64,000 bases of DNA from assembly GCA_016165875.1 (NCBI GenBank), contig JABBOT010000014.1, positions 7,558,344-7,622,343 of the forward strand, given 5' to 3'. The DNA is from Acanthopleura granulata (taxonomy: Eukaryota; Mollusca; Polyplacophora; Chitonida; Chitonidae). The translations under genes and the position numbers were made by a program. Under the pieces are notes generated by a model, which saw only the letters and a list, made by a program, of their open reading frames with translations, had not been told where the DNA came from and made no database searches. Numbering within the stretch: position 1 is the stretch's first letter; each line of letters opens with the position of its first letter. Below are positions 46,848 to 59,236 of this stretch, piece after piece.

Positions 46848-47032
46848 AGGGTGTTTATTTGATTTGATTGGAGTTTTCCGACGTACTCAAGAATATTTCA
46901 CTTATAAGTCGGCGGCAAGCATTATGATGGGAGGTAACCGGGCAGAGCCTGGAGGAAACCCACGACCATCCGCAGGTTGCTGGCAGACATTCTCACTTAA
47001 GGCCGGAGAGGAAGCCAGCATGAGCTGGACTG
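46848..47032 (-). mobile_element. SINE, 5'-truncated, antisense
   Basis: tttatttgatttgattggag to agccagcatgagctggact. In the likely CYB561 3' region, in sense orientation to that gene. Confidence 0.85.
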
Positions 47033-47754
47033 TTTAACTAGCATGAACAGGTGGATAACTGTTTCGTTGCAAGTATAACACAATCTTAACCAATCACAGT
47101 TGTTAAGTATGACGACTGTGTTTCATTTGCTCTATAAGGAGGTACCTTCTCCCCGTGCATTGGTCACGGGGTCACTTGGGCATCCCAAGTATGACTGTTT
47201 CACACAGCAAACAGTTAAACACAGAATAAAAAAAAATAGAAAACCAAGTCAACTTCATTTTAACTTACCCTAACTTAAAAAATAACCAGCCGTCTTGTCG
47301 ACACAAATAGGGAACACATGCCCTGTGAAGCAAGAGGTCGTAATGTTAAAAGGGGTGGATAACTTTTACAGGTTGATTATACATGAATCATTAGATGCCC
47401 GATGTTCAGTAAATGAACAACTTTGAATGCAGGAAATAATGCCCCGAGTCTTTGACCTTTTCCACTCTGTCTCACATGAAAGGTCACCACATCATGGGAA
47501 ATCCATGCATTTTATAGGCCTATATATATTTCCAGTAACCTACAAATGTATATTTTTATGCTACAATCAAGTTGTAATGCTGCGTAGATAAAGTCTCTGG
47601 AAACTGCACAGTTTCACAGGCTTAATGAATAAAGATTTGATCAACAACCAGACAAAAACAAATACGGTGACCTGTTGTAAATAACACACAGTTTCAACAA
47701 GCTACAACCAAGGCGTATCTTACTCGTCATTCATTCCGTTTCTCATACTCAGAG

Positions 47755-47985
47755 AGCACTCACAACTTACTGTAAATGACCTAAAATTTCGTCCAAAAAG
47801 TGCACCATTAGAGGCCAAAAAATGTCATGAAATATTATTTCTGGTGATGAAACTCACATTTTTCCAGTAAGGTATCATCCAGCCTTGCAAAGAAACCCCC
47901 AAACAACTTCCTTCAATCAACACAACTCCCAGAATCAGGAAAAATAAGCAACTTAGTCATGGACGAAATTGAACAGGTCTCCTAA
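47755..47985 (+). repeat. ~230-bp direct repeat, copy 1
   Basis: Shares aaaatttcgtccaraaa, aaatattatttytgrtg and agaatcakgaaaaa-type strings with 50810-51045, in the same order. Both lie downstream of CYB561. Confidence 0.65.
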
Positions 47986-48419
47986 ACCAGCAACAACCTG
48001 CTGATTTACAACATCACCATTCTGAGCAAATCAAAAAAAGAGTGACCATACTCTAGGAAACAATACCATGAATCACATTTCATGTTCACCTTAAAAGAAG
48101 AAAAAGAAAAACAAATTTTAAATAAATTGAAAATAAAACGTCTATAGACACAGTTTGGTCTACATAAGTACATGATTGTCTAATTGACCATCGAGTAAGT
48201 CTTAGAATCTGGTAATATATAGCATGTTATGAGGCTAATACGACATCAGTTATTCTAACACTTGTACATAAATCTATTATTGACATCTACATGGGATCAA
48301 TACAAATATATTTCTCATAGAGATACATGAATAGATTTCATTTACGTACATTTTTTTGTATTTTAATACATGTACAACACATTACACTTTTATATTCACT
48401 GCACATTCAAAAACCGCAT

Positions 48420-48590
48420 AACGGAAAACCACTTGATGGAAAACCACATGATGGAAAATATCCGGAGGGAAAACAAAATAGACAAGCACATGATGGAAAA
48501 CCACATGATGGAAAATATCCGGAGGGAAAACAAAATAGACAAGCACATGATGGAAAACCACATGATGGAAAATCTCCAAATGGAAAATAG
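48420..48590 (+). repeat. 57-bp tandem repeat, about 2.7 units
   Basis: Units contain catgatggaaaaccac, then atatccggagggaaaac and aaaatagacaag. Spacing of tccgga is exactly 57 bp. 57 is a multiple of 3, so an open frame with the residues HDGKPHDGKYPEGK runs through it, which I regard as chance. Confidence 0.9.
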
Positions 48591-49910
48591 AACTGCCTTA
48601 TTTATATTTGAGAAGAAAATATATAGTATAATATATAACAGTCTCTGGTCATGTCAAAGTTGGAGATACACTTGACCACACACCTACCTTTGACCTCACA
48701 CTTACCCTTGACCACAAACCTACATTAACGGTTGTGTATCACACCATAGTGATCCTATCCTGTATTAAATGATGTTTAGTCTGAGAATTTCTTCGCGCCT
48801 CTTGACATTGCTACTGTCAGTTTTTCTGGGAGTAGCCATATATTAGTTAATCCATAGATTTTTTTTATTAATCATGTATTATTGCAAGTCTAAAGATACA
48901 CTTGATGTCAATGTTTACTGAGAGATACGCGGTACATGCAGAGCCCTCTGATTGGTTGCCTAAATGTCACGGGTGCAGGTAAATGTAGAACATTTACATG
49001 TATCGATGTGCCATCTGAAAATCCCCTCCCCCAAACCTTCCTCACCCCCACTCACAACTTTTACGCAGCGCTCTTAATGTTACAATCATGTAACTACCAC
49101 TGTATCGCAATGCCTACAGTCCTGGTTTCCATGGTAGTTACGCCCACATAATGTTAACAGAGCTTCGTGGTGGTGGGCCCAGATCTCTGTGTTCCCATCC
49201 CTCCCTCCTCTATCTCCCCGTCTCCATCGTCACTACCATCCACATGCTCAACACAAACATGCATGTACAGTTATCCACATTCAATCTCACTGAAAAGAAT
49301 GAATATTCATACGCGTATTATGTATGCAAGGCCCTGATTGGCTCGCCCTAAAGGTCAGAGGTCAGGCTTTCAAGGAGAGTGAAACCTGTGAAGGCTGCAT
49401 TTTAAAGAAACTGTCACAAATTCTGAATACCCACTGTGCCACTGTGATGTTTTCTGACCTACAAATGTACACTATTCACAGCTGCGTGATATCGAAGCCT
49501 CACATATATACATAGAGGAAAATGTACACAAAACATGTACAAACAAAATCCATGTACGTGCATGGAGAAATACAAGGCCATCATGAATAATATGTTTGTT
49601 GCGTGTAACCGGACCAACCTTTCAAAAAAAAGGGTCTACAAATGTAATTGGGCTTCAGATGGAATTTCTTCTATTTTTCCCTCCGTGTTCTTTAAAATCA
49701 TTATCTATTTCATGAGCAAGAATGAAAAACAAAAAAACAAAAAAATAAAAAATAAAAAACTTCCATACCCACTGATCCTATTTTTGTAATACATGTAGGT
49801 GTTGTATTACCCGCAACAAAGACATTTTTAAGGGCGGCCAAGCAAAGCCACAAGTATGCAGGTCAAGTCATCCTCGTTTTCTTCCCCCGGCTATAATACC
49901 TGATGCTAAC

Positions 49911-50006
49911 GTGACAGGGTGACTCCGTCACTCAGCACAGCCACAGATACAGCTGTGACAGGGTGACTCCGTCACTCAGCACAGCCACAGATACAGCTAT
50001 GACAGG
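49911..50006 (+). repeat. 44-bp tandem duplication
   Basis: Two near-perfect copies of gacagggtgactccgtcact followed by cagcacagccacagatacag, one base apart in sequence near the end. Confidence 0.9.
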
Positions 50007-50809
50007 GTTTCGATTCAAGACGAGGAAGTCAGGATCACGGCACATCTGTCATGCACAGAGCCACAGGACCCCAGGAATGGAGACAACATTCTCTCAAATA
50101 AATACATCGTGCGCCAACAAATCAGATTTACATGAGATCAAGTCATGTCTGGAATTCTTCACGCAGAGATAGACAGTTTTGTTGTGTGTTACTAAGCATC
50201 GTCTTTATGTATAAATATATAACAATAATTAAAACTTGATATACTCTCATCCATTCAGGCTAGGACTCAGATAATATAAAATCAGAAGAGTCAGATTCTG
50301 GCATGAAAAGATGATTTTCCCCAGGAATGGCCCAGTTTTCTTCACTCAAATGCTAAACATTATCATACAGTAAATTAAATATTTGTAATCATAATTATAA
50401 TCATGAATATAATTCCTAAATATCACAATAAGGAGATTTTCACCCAAATTATCAGAAACGAGAAAGAAAAAATAAGTTAAATAATTAAAGCCCTTTACAG
50501 TACTTGTAAGTTACATGACTTGTACCTTAAGCTTGATAGGTTAAACTCAGTGATGTCAGAAACAAGAGCAAGGAAAGTCATTCTCACCATACCAGAGACC
50601 ATCATTCATATCTTTATGGTTGATTCAGGCATCTTAGCTGGGTTAATTCAAGTTGCATTTAAATCCAAGTAATACGTTTCAACCAATGAGGTGCAGAGGG
50701 TAAGATCTGTTGTGACCAATCAGAGTAGTGCTTTTAAATGTGAACCACAGATTTGAACAAGATATTTACATCAAGCTTTCTGTTGATAAAGCTCATTGGA
50801 TGGCCTACC

Positions 50810-51045
50810 CTAACTGACAAAAAATTTCGTCCAGAAAAAAGGGCATTTTAATGCCAAAATAAAGGCATAAAATATTATTTTTGATGCTGACACCTAAAGT
50901 TTTCCACTACGATATTATCCTGTCTGCCAAACAAACTTTAAAATACCTTTCTAAAATCAACAGAACTCTGAGAATCATGAAAAAAAAAAAAAAATAAGAG
51001 CAAATTAGTTATGGCTGAAATTTTTGGTCTAAGGTCCTCCTGCAG
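50810..51045 (+). repeat. ~230-bp direct repeat, copy 2
   Basis: Partner of 47755-47985, with a longer A run near 50980. Confidence 0.65.
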
Positions 51046-51614
51046 CTAAGTAAAAAGGGCCATTAACATTGTGAATGGGAGGAGAAAGGGTTGATGAAAT
51101 AACTGTAAATAATTTCATTTACTTCATCTCATGATGGCTCCAAAATGGCCGTAACCTTGTCCACAGCAATCCAGGACGGCTGAGGCCTTGGCCTCTCATG
51201 TCAAAAAACTGGGAGAGTTGCCCCCCCTCCCTCATCTCCCCCACACTCAACTTTCTAATTTCTTATGCCACTGATAAGAAACCTACAATTAACACTTGCC
51301 AAGTGGTTCATTCCGTTACACATCACAAATAACACTTGCACTGCAAACTATTTGGCATACAACAAGCTTCTAAAGGCTTATTTCTATTCGCAACATTGAT
51401 GTAAGTCTTGATGAAAGCCTATAAACCATGGAGAACACAGGGTGAAAATTTGAAAAGTGACTCGGAACAAAACGCATGAACCACAAGATCCTTCTTTGTC
51501 TATGAAGCTCTGGATGTCTGTCATGTTTTCGGTACTAGGTCTAAGTCAGTATTTATGGGGCCTTGTCCACAGTTTCGGTTCTCAAGGTCGTGGTTGACCT
51601 GTTTCAAGGTCACG

Positions 51615-51774
51615 TCACTCTGACAGTTGGATGTGTTCCTCGTCAGGGGTGGGTTCTCGTTTGTACTCGCTCTTGGTCACAATGTACACCACTGTGATGG
51701 CCAGACCCACAATCGTCAGTCCCAGGAAGTTGATCACTAAGCCCTCGGAGGGCAGGCTGCCATACTGTTTCATT
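51615..51774 (-). CDS. CYB561: CYB561 exon 4 (C-terminus)
   Basis: Acceptor ccttgcag. Encodes [21 protein letters not shown]6 ([13 protein letters not shown]) and an acidic cytosolic tail ending [11 protein letters not shown]. The hydrophobic pattern and the phase match support the join across a 1.9-kb intron full of SINEs. Confidence 0.85.
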
Positions 51775-54700
51775 CTGCAAGGGGGGAAACAATATATAAA
51801 CCCAACAAGACTAAATGAAGGTCATATTCACATGTATAAATCTGGTCATGCCCTTTGTGTGATTACATACTGTCATCATACCGCAATGACAACTAACTTG
51901 CTTCTAACATAACCAGCATTTCGTGGTGACAGCGTCTACCTCGAGGTCGGGAGATCCAGGTTCACGCCCGAGTCGGGTCATGGCAAAGATTTTAAAAATG
52001 GTTCTTGTTCCGCTTGGTGCTCAGCATTGGGTGGCTAGAACAAGGAAATAGGACTGGTTGGCCCAGTGTTGATATAATGTGACTGGGTGGGGTGTCATGT
52101 CTGGTGTCTTTGGCATGATGTTCCAGTGGCAGCAGCACTTTGCCGGCACGGACTCGCCCTGCCACATGAGGACACACTACACATGTATATGCACACACCA
52201 CAGGGACCAATCATCGTCGTATGACTGAAACACTGATAAGTATAACATTAAACTCCAAGCACTCACTCACTCACTACCTGACCAGCATTTAGCCAACCCC
52301 CTTTCGAGCTAATCTAATTGCTAAGAAAAAAATTGTCAATTAAATTTTTCTGCTTTGACCTGGTTTAGGATTGAGCCTGTGTCTGACAGTTACTATTGCA
52401 AGTAAAACTGCTATTCCACAGCATTGCAGGGGTCTACGCTATTAGATTTTTATCATTTCTGGTACAATGCAAAAACAACAAGTTTAAGTTTGCTTTCAAC
52501 ATCACTAGTGCTTTAACAGGCTATCCCCTTTCTTGAAAAGAAAAGAATCTGTTGATCTTAAATCATAAAGTTTTCTGCCCTGACCAGACTCAGGATTGAA
52601 CCCTGATCTGACAGCTGCTAACAAAATCAACATGCACATGTTAACCACAAACAAAGTTTCCTGGAAGTCATGGAAGGCCATGAATGTCTTGGTACCCCAT
52701 GGTCTTTAACAACTTTCTAATCATTCAAATCTTATAGAATAAAATCAAATAGCCATAAAATCAGCCCTGGGTGGAAAAGTGGTATAGATAGCCTCTGAGC
52801 CTTGTTTTTCCCCTGAAAACAGGTGACAAGAGTTCAAATTAACCTACTTTTGTGTTATCCTGGTTTTCAACCCATATCAGCACGCTAAGCAAATATCGCC
52901 ACTTGCAGCCGTTATAATGCACGGTGGCATGTAAATATGTCTGCTCGGGTTTTACTGTCGTACTCAACAATTTTTCAGTCCTATGACGGCAGGGTGTCCT
53001 TAGAATGTAGATAAGCTGTGTCTCCTTGTGGCAGGGCGAATCAATGCCGCCAAAATGCTGCTGCCACTGGAACATCATGCCGAAGACACCAGACATGACA
53101 CCCCACCCTGGTACATCATACTGACACTGGGCCGACCAGCCCTATTTCCTAGCTCTAACCTCTTCATGCGACAAGTACCATTGTTAAAATCTTCGTTATG
53201 ACCCGAACAGGGTTTGAGCCCGCATCTCCCAATCTCGAGGTAGACACACAGTCACACTATACTGACACTGGGCCAACCAGTCCTGTTTACTTGCTCTAGC
53301 CAATCACAAACGAACACCATGCGAGACAGCAAACAAGTACCATTTTTAAAGTTTTTAGTATGACCCGATCTGGGTTTTATCTCCTGACCTCGAGAGGGAC
53401 GCTCTAACCACCACGCCACTCAGGAGGTACATGGCAGCATGTATTCTCCGCCAATAAAATTGAACTTCTACCACAAACAAGTACAGCCACATTAGGTACT
53501 TTGTAGAATATCCATATGCCTGAAACAACAATGTGCCACACGCATGAAACAACAATGTGCCACACGCATGAAACAACAATGTGCCACACGCGTGAAACAA
53601 CAATGTGCCACACGCATGAACGTGACAAATACACAATGCACAGTTATGTTATTAACTCTTGACATACTTACATACTGAACATGGTTTTCTCAACAATGCC
53701 CATAAGAGATGTGCCAACAGCCATGCAGAAGATGGTCAGTCCCCAGAAGGTGTGAAACGGCATGTACTGTTTGCGGATGCTTAAGCTGGCCCCTGGCCAC
53801 AGGAAGGACAGGAAGCCACCCAGCCACTGGGAACAGGGTCAAAACATTGGTTAATTTCAGGTTCATGGTTAGCCAACCAAAACAGAACACCTAAGGCCCA
53901 CTTATGCATGTAGTTATATGTGATAATAAGACACAACAAAATTTCACTTGAATTTGAAGTGTGGATGAAAAACTGCTCTCTTACAAACACCTTCATCAGC
54001 AACCAGTGAACACTGAATACGTTTTGTCGAGATTTTACAGCTTCATCTTTCAGACAGCGTAAAACCCTAAAACCATATTTACGTCTTGAATAATAAGCAT
54101 CATGATAATGTATGTGACTAGATTTCCAACCCAAGGATACACAAACATGTCCAATGTGGCTGGATGACAATTTTGACAACACGACATTGGATAAAATGGT
54201 ACAGTGTAAAAACAACATGACATTGGATAAAATGGTACAGTGTAAAAACGTCCCAGGAATCAGCAGAATGTCATGTGCAACCTCCGGAAGGTCGTGGGTT
54301 TCCCCTGGGGGCCTGTGGTCGGTAACCTTCCACCATAATACTGGCTGCCATCATATAAGTGAAATATTCATTAGTATAGCAGAAAACACCAATCAAATAA
54401 ATAAATTACATACATATTATCATGTAACATGACAATATGCATCTTGCTAGTTTCCAAAATTGTCAGGCATAAATATGGTTTTTCACACCTGTCATTTTAT
54501 AAATTGCATTATTCCACTACCCTCACGGGCGTGGCTTGTTGCCATAATTACTGACCTGTAATCCAAAGAGGATGATGGTGATGAGCCCTAACCAGCTGTG
54601 TAGCGAGTAGAGGTTAGGAATGGGTTTCTTGGCCAGGTTGTGTGAGTCGAACACAGCCTTGAGACCCACAGCAGAGAAGATGAGGGCAGCGACATGCAGG

Positions 54701-55625
54701 GCCCCATGCAGAATCTTCACATAGATCTTACGGTCGTTTCGGAACACTCGGTACACCAACATCGCTGAGGGGAGACACAAAAAGAAAAATGGTGTTCATT
54801 TAGGGTTGAACCTTTAACCTTTAAAATCCCTATAAACCTAAGTACTTATATATTGTAAATCTTCAACATTTTCGACCACTAAAGCACTTTTTTTCAATGG
54901 AATTTATGCATACAATGATGAGGAAAATGACTCTAAAAATGATTTGTTTGTGTGATTAAAGATGTAAGCTTCATAAAAACTGGCAAGTTAATTCTCTACA
55001 CCCCGTAGTTCTGTCAGAATGTTTCAAAGTATTGGTTGCACAGGACGAAGAATTAGGGTATCTGCATCTTTAATAATGAGTCCAGAGTTCATGCTCATTT
55101 CTGAATATGGAAATAAGGTTTCCATATATCCAAGTACATGTAACCAATGTACCGGAAAGCCGGACACACACTACCATTCAGAGATGCTGTCTACAATTTA
55201 CCTTTATAAGCCTGCAAATAGGTGCCTTACATTTTTAAAAACACACCTTTGCTGGGAGTCGTATGACTCAGGTGAACTTTGTCCAGTACTATATAACATG
55301 GAAAACATGGTCATACCACTTTGTCCATGGGGGGTGTTTTAAAAATTATCAGGCACAATGTATTTACAAGTGTAACTGAAACTCTACTGTAGCCCAAACA
55401 CTTACCATCTGCATAGAGGAAGATCATGCCGATGACCATGAACAGTGGGTGATAGTTGAACTCTATGGAGGGGTTCTCCTGCCAGGCAAAGCCCGATCGG
55501 AAATGCCCCATCCAGACGGCCACAAGGATGACCGCGGTCAGTCCCAGCAGCTGAGCCAGTAGCACCAGCCATGTGAACCAGCGCAGGTTACGTTGCTGCT
55601 CACTGTGCAGCCCGTAGCTTTCCAT
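51615..55625 (-). CDS. CYB561: Cytochrome b561 (transmembrane ascorbate-dependent reductase), 4 exons
   Basis: Spliced CDS on the - strand: 55625-55406, 54764-54556, 53826-53672, 51774-51615, total 744 nt = 247 aa plus stop. GT-AG introns and phases agree. Animal CYB561 proteins are about 250 aa, so this is complete. Six hydrophobic segments are visible (about residues 17-39, 57-77, 92-110, 128-147, 165-187, 207-227). Conserved histidines are H59 (NYHPLF), H93 and H97 ([11 protein letters not shown]), H129 (SLHSWLG) and H168 (MPFHTFWG). H59/H129 and H93/H168 have the spacing of the two heme-b ligand pairs. SLHSW is the motif assigned to the monodehydroascorbate side. Family role: moves electrons from cytosolic ascorbate across a vesicle or endolysosomal membrane to monodehydroascorbate or ferric iron. 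CYB561, CYBRD1 and CYB561A3 cannot be separated safely by eye. No link to the GMC genes is visible. Confidence 0.9.
51925..52265 (+). mobile_element. Second SINE family, copy 2, in CYB561 intron 3
   Basis: tRNA-like head with B-box-like gatccaggttcacgcccgag, body ttgatataatgtgactgggt, ctttggcatgatgttccagt, and the end atcgtcgtatgactgaaaca. Confidence 0.7.
52945..53235 (-). mobile_element. Second SINE family, copy 3, in CYB561 intron 3
   Basis: Antisense: end (ttttactgtcgtactcaaca) at the left, body catcatgccgaagacaccag, head remnant (ttgagcccgcatctcccaat, ctcgaggtagac) at the right. Confidence 0.7.
53236..53430 (-). mobile_element. Second SINE family, copy 4, 3'-truncated
   Basis: Antisense body from actgacactgggccaaccag to a clear tRNA-like head (tctaaccaccacgccactca). 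Lies directly against copy 3, in tandem. Confidence 0.65.
53521..53617 (+). repeat. 24-bp tandem repeat, four units
   Basis: tgaaacaacaatgtgccaca plus cgca, four copies with one change (cgcg). Sits in CYB561 intron 3 about 55 bp from the end of exon 3. 24 is a multiple of 3, hence a spurious open frame on the - strand. Confidence 0.95.
53672..53826 (-). CDS. CYB561: CYB561 exon 3
   Basis: Acceptor ctgttcccag, donor GTAAGT. Encodes [20 protein letters not shown] to KTMFS, with the fifth conserved His in MPFHTFWG. Ends in phase 2. Confidence 0.9.
54270..54407 (+). mobile_element. SINE, 5'-truncated, in CYB561 intron 2
   Basis: gcaacctccggaaggtcgtg to caccaatcaaataaataaat; antisense to the host gene. 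Confidence 0.8.
54556..54764 (-). CDS. CYB561: CYB561 exon 2
   Basis: Acceptor cccctcag, donor GTCAGT. Encodes [20 protein letters not shown] to LFGLQ, including the HxxxH pair and SLHSWLG. Confidence 0.92.
55406..55625 (-). CDS. CYB561: CYB561 exon 1
   Basis: Starts with ATG ([11 protein letters not shown]), encodes the first membrane segment and [18 protein letters not shown]. The donor is GTAAGT. An N-terminal cytosolic stretch of about 15 residues precedes TM1, as usual. No in-frame upstream extension is needed. Confidence 0.9.
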
Positions 55626-56296
55626 TCTTAACTCAGACGTACAACGGATGCCAAGAAAAAAAACAACGATAAAATGTGTTCGAGGGTGTTTTGCTCTCTG
55701 CTGTCGTCAAAGTTTGTATTGTTCCAGCTTTCTGTACCGTCTACCCTTGAAACTGAGATACCTGTTGAGCAACACCAATGTTTTCACAAATGTTTTTCAA
55801 GGTCAGACGGATGAAGTTTTCAAGGTCAAGCTGATAACGTCTCTCGTTCGTCAAGGTCACGTTGAATTTTTTTTACAACCACGAATCTACTTCACATATG
55901 AAGGATTTTGACAAGTGTTTCACTTGTTCCTAAAATCAAGTTGATTTATCCTTGTGCTTGTGTCAGTCAACAAACTGTCAGAACATGTCCAACTCTGTCA
56001 CAGCTTTGGACACGGCTCCTTGCGGAGGGATAATGTGGATAGCACGTCTCGAAGGACACGTCTGAGAGCAAGCCTCTATTGACAACTTCTGAAATTAAGA
56101 AAAAAAGATTATGAACTTTGTCACATGTAAAATAAGTCACTAATAAAAAGATATTCAAACCACCTAGGAACATGGGTTTGCTCACCGATTCTGATGATTT
56201 TGATGCACTGAGGATGAAAATTTCATATTTTATCCTAGGCTCTCACAAGCTACAGTAACATGAGAAATATCTCATGACAGGAGTGTCACTTAATGG

Positions 56297-57365
56297 TGTC
56301 ATTCACCAGAGTATGATCGTGGACCCTGACACAATTCAGGATGTCAGTCATTCACCAGGGTATGATCGTGGACCCTGACACAATTCAGGATGTCAGTCAT
56401 TCACCAGGGAATGATCGTGGACCCTGACACAATTCAGGATGTCAGTCATTCACCAGGGTATGATCGTGGGCCCTGACACAATTCAGGATGTCAGTCATTC
56501 ACCAGAGTATGATCGTGGGCCCTGACACAATTCAGGATGTCAGTCATTCACCAGAGTACGATCGTGGGCCCTGACACAATTCAGGATGTCAGTCATTCAC
56601 CAGAGTACGATCGTGGGCCCTGACACAATTCAGGATGTCAGTCATTCACCAGAGTACGATCGTGGGCCCTGACACAATTCAGGATGTCAGTCATTCACCA
56701 GAGTACGATCGTGGGCCCTGACACAATTCAGGATGTCAGTCATTCACCAGGGTACGATCGTGGACCCTGACACAATTCAGGATGTCAGTCATTCACCAGG
56801 GTACGATCCTGGACCCTGACACAATTCAGGATGTCAGTCATTCACCAGGGTACGATCCTGGACCCTGACACAATTCAGGATGTCAGTCATTCACCAGAGT
56901 ATGATCGTGGGCCCTGACAGAATTCAGGATGTCAGTCATTCACCAGAGTATGATCGTGGGCCCTGACACAATTCAGGATGTCAGTCATTCACCAGAGTAT
57001 GATCGTGGACCCTGACACAATTCAGGATGTCAGTCATTCACCAGAGTATGATCGTGGACCCTGACACAATTCAGGATGTCAGTCATTCACCAGAGTATGA
57101 TCGTGGACCCTGACACAATTCAGGATGCCAGTCATTCACCAGAGTACGATCCTGGGCCCTGACACAATTCAGGATGTCAGTCATTCACCAGAGTACGATT
57201 GTGGGCCCTGACACAATTCAGGATGTCAGTCATTCACCAGAGTACGATCGTGGGCCCTGACACAACTCAGGATGTCAGGTATGATCGTGGGCCCTGACAC
57301 AATTCAGGATGTCAGTCATTCACCAGGGTATGATCCTGGGCCCTGACACAATTCAGGATGTCAAC
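56297..57365 (+). repeat. 49-bp minisatellite, about 21 units
   Basis: Units read gtcagtcattcaccagagta, then cgatcgtgggccctgacaca, then attcaggat. Variants at a few fixed sites (agagta/agggta, cgatcg/tgatcg/cgatcc, ggccc/gaccc) occur in blocks of neighbouring units. One unit near 57275 lacks about 12 bp. The unit contains the palindromic cgatcg and gggccc. It lies 0.7 kb upstream of the CYB561 ATG. Confidence 0.95.
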
Positions 57366-57439
57366 ATGTCAGTTAATGACCAACCCAGTGATCATACCCA
57401 TCTACCACAGTCGACATAATATGCACGCATCATCAGACT

Positions 57440-57670
57440 ATCTGATGTACTGATAATTCTTCAACCTTTTCTCATGTTTACACTGCATGTTTATTCAAGC
57501 ATATTCTGAAGGCATTGCTCTGTGTTGACTGATTAGATTATACTTTTTGTGAAGCCATGAAACTGGCCAATCCAACCAATGTAGTTTTGTCTCCCAAATT
57601 AAATCAAAAATGAGCATAAACTGCACTGAAAGTTGTATATGGGAAAAGGCTGATGAATTAGGGTAGCAAC
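57440..57670 (+). repeat. ~220-bp direct repeat, copy 1
   Basis: tactttttgtgaagcc, ggccaatccaaccaat, tagttttgtctcc, ttgcactgaaagttg-type strings recur in order at 62780-63005. Confidence 0.75.
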
Positions 57671-57751
57671 CATAGAGATAAATGCTGAATCATGGAAATT
57701 CAGTGCCCAACTTCTTAAACCAAAACTCCATCACACTGAACTTCTTAAGAC

Positions 57752-57850
57752 ATCATTTATTTATTTAATCAGATTGGAGTTTGATGCTGTACTCAAGCAT
57801 GTTTCACTTATACGACAACAGCAACCATTACTGTGGTAGGAAACCCATGA
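57752..57850 (-). mobile_element. SINE, short 3' part, antisense
   Basis: catttatttatttaatcaga, then gtactcaagcatgtttcact, ending near gtaggaaacccatga. Confidence 0.75.
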
Positions 57851-58365
57851 TATAAACACGATATGTACATCTATGTATATATATTCTTGAAAAGAACAAA
57901 AAAATAGAAATCATCATTAATGAACATGTAAACACTCCATACACACAACTTACATTTGTACTTATTAAGGTATGTGAAAAATTTCAGACCAGAAAAAGTT
58001 GTTCATATCAAAAAAATAAATAACATGTCAACTTGAAAGAATTCAACAGGATTATTAAATCAATGCATTAAGATCATCTTGTCATGAAGTGTTCCCTGAT
58101 GAAGTTTTCAAGTGGAAAGTGATTTCCCAAACACACCAACAGTACAGGTGAGTTATCATCAGGGCACACGTTGTGTCTGCACCTGGTGAACATCAGGGAC
58201 ATGTCATCACCATGACAACCTCAGACAGCGTACTCCACACTCCAGGTTAACATCATATGATGCAGCTACTGTACAATGTGTGACAATGTCAACAACTGCC
58301 TATATGTGGCCCTATCCCTAGGGTTAACATATGCATAATTATGCATAATTACCCGGCCATATCAA

Positions 58366-58540
58366 CCCGATAAAACAGCAACTTGATAACATACTTTGCT
58401 ATACAAACCTGATAAAACAGTAACTTGATAACATACTTTGCTATACAAACCTGATAAAACAGCAACTTGATAACATACTTTGCTATACAAACCTGATAAA
58501 ACAGTAACTTGATAACATACTTTGCTATACAAAGCTGAGA
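58366..58540 (+). repeat. 42-bp tandem repeat, four units
   Basis: Unit: tgataaaacagcaacttgat followed by aacatactttgctatacaaa and cc. Alternate units carry cagcaa and cagtaa, suggesting an 84-bp higher-order unit. Confidence 0.95.
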
Positions 58541-59149
58541 AATTAAAACTCATTTAATTCCTCATGGCTCAAATTGAATATTTTATAACTAAACTTACAG
58601 TAAAAACATAATTAAAAGAGGAAAAAAACACAAAAAAGCGAAGAATGTCATTAGAAGGAGAATGATTAACTATGTTAAAAAACATATGACAATTTTTTAA
58701 AGTTTTATTTATTTATTTGTTTTTTTTCCACCAGGGAAAGTCCAGTTTATGAATGTTGACATTTTAAGATGAACCATATGGAGTATAATGATGTCAAGAC
58801 ATTTTCTCTGTCAGAACAGCACTTTGGTGAAATGTATTCACGTACAAGAAATATTGTAATTCAACCTGTAAAACAGGTAATTTTAATAGCGAATACACAG
58901 ATCACAGCTTACAACCAAATGAAATATACATGTATTTAATGAACAGCATAAATAAATGCAAGCAGAATGATGCTTCAGTCTGTGTTTTACCAAAGAAAAT
59001 TAAGAGCATCAGCTGAAAGTCTCGGTTTTTAATGTAGCACACATTAGAAACTTTCCTGACAACTAAGCTCATCTATCCACCCACACACGCCCGAGATGAC
59101 CTGCATGCACCCATGATTTCTGCGACCACTCCATGTACTATTATAAATT

Positions 59150-59236
59150 CATTTATTTATTTGATTGGTGTTTTACGCCATACTCGAGAATGTTTCGCTT
59201 CTACGAGGGCGACCAGCATAAATGGGGGCACAAAAC
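59150..59236 (-). mobile_element. SINE 3' end, left arm of an inverted repeat
   Basis: tcatttatttatttgattgg through cagcataaatgggggcac and aaaaccggg. Directly followed by the ~180-bp sequence that recurs inverted at 59931-60083. Confidence 0.8.

Larger units (their letters stand above)
45021..51614. other. Repeat-rich region downstream of CYB561, probably including its 3' UTR
   Basis: No conserved coding sequence seen on either strand. It contains a SINE (46848-47032), a 57-bp tandem repeat (48420-48590), a 44-bp duplication (49911-50006) and a 230-bp direct repeat (47755-47985 and 50810-51045). Several TTTATT strings (AATAAA on the - strand, for example 45477-45482) could end the CYB561 transcript, but none is decisive. 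Confidence 0.35.

Noticed and set aside
48327..48675. Open frame with HDGKP/YPEGK repeats
   Set aside because: Driven by a 57-bp tandem repeat; no conserved flanks.
53355..53636. Antisense open frame with HACGTLLF repeats
   Set aside because: Caused by the 24-bp tandem repeat in a CYB561 intron.
56297..57365. Regularly repeated array resembling a CRISPR locus
   Set aside because: Units are contiguous 49-bp tandem repeats with no unique spacers, in an animal genome.
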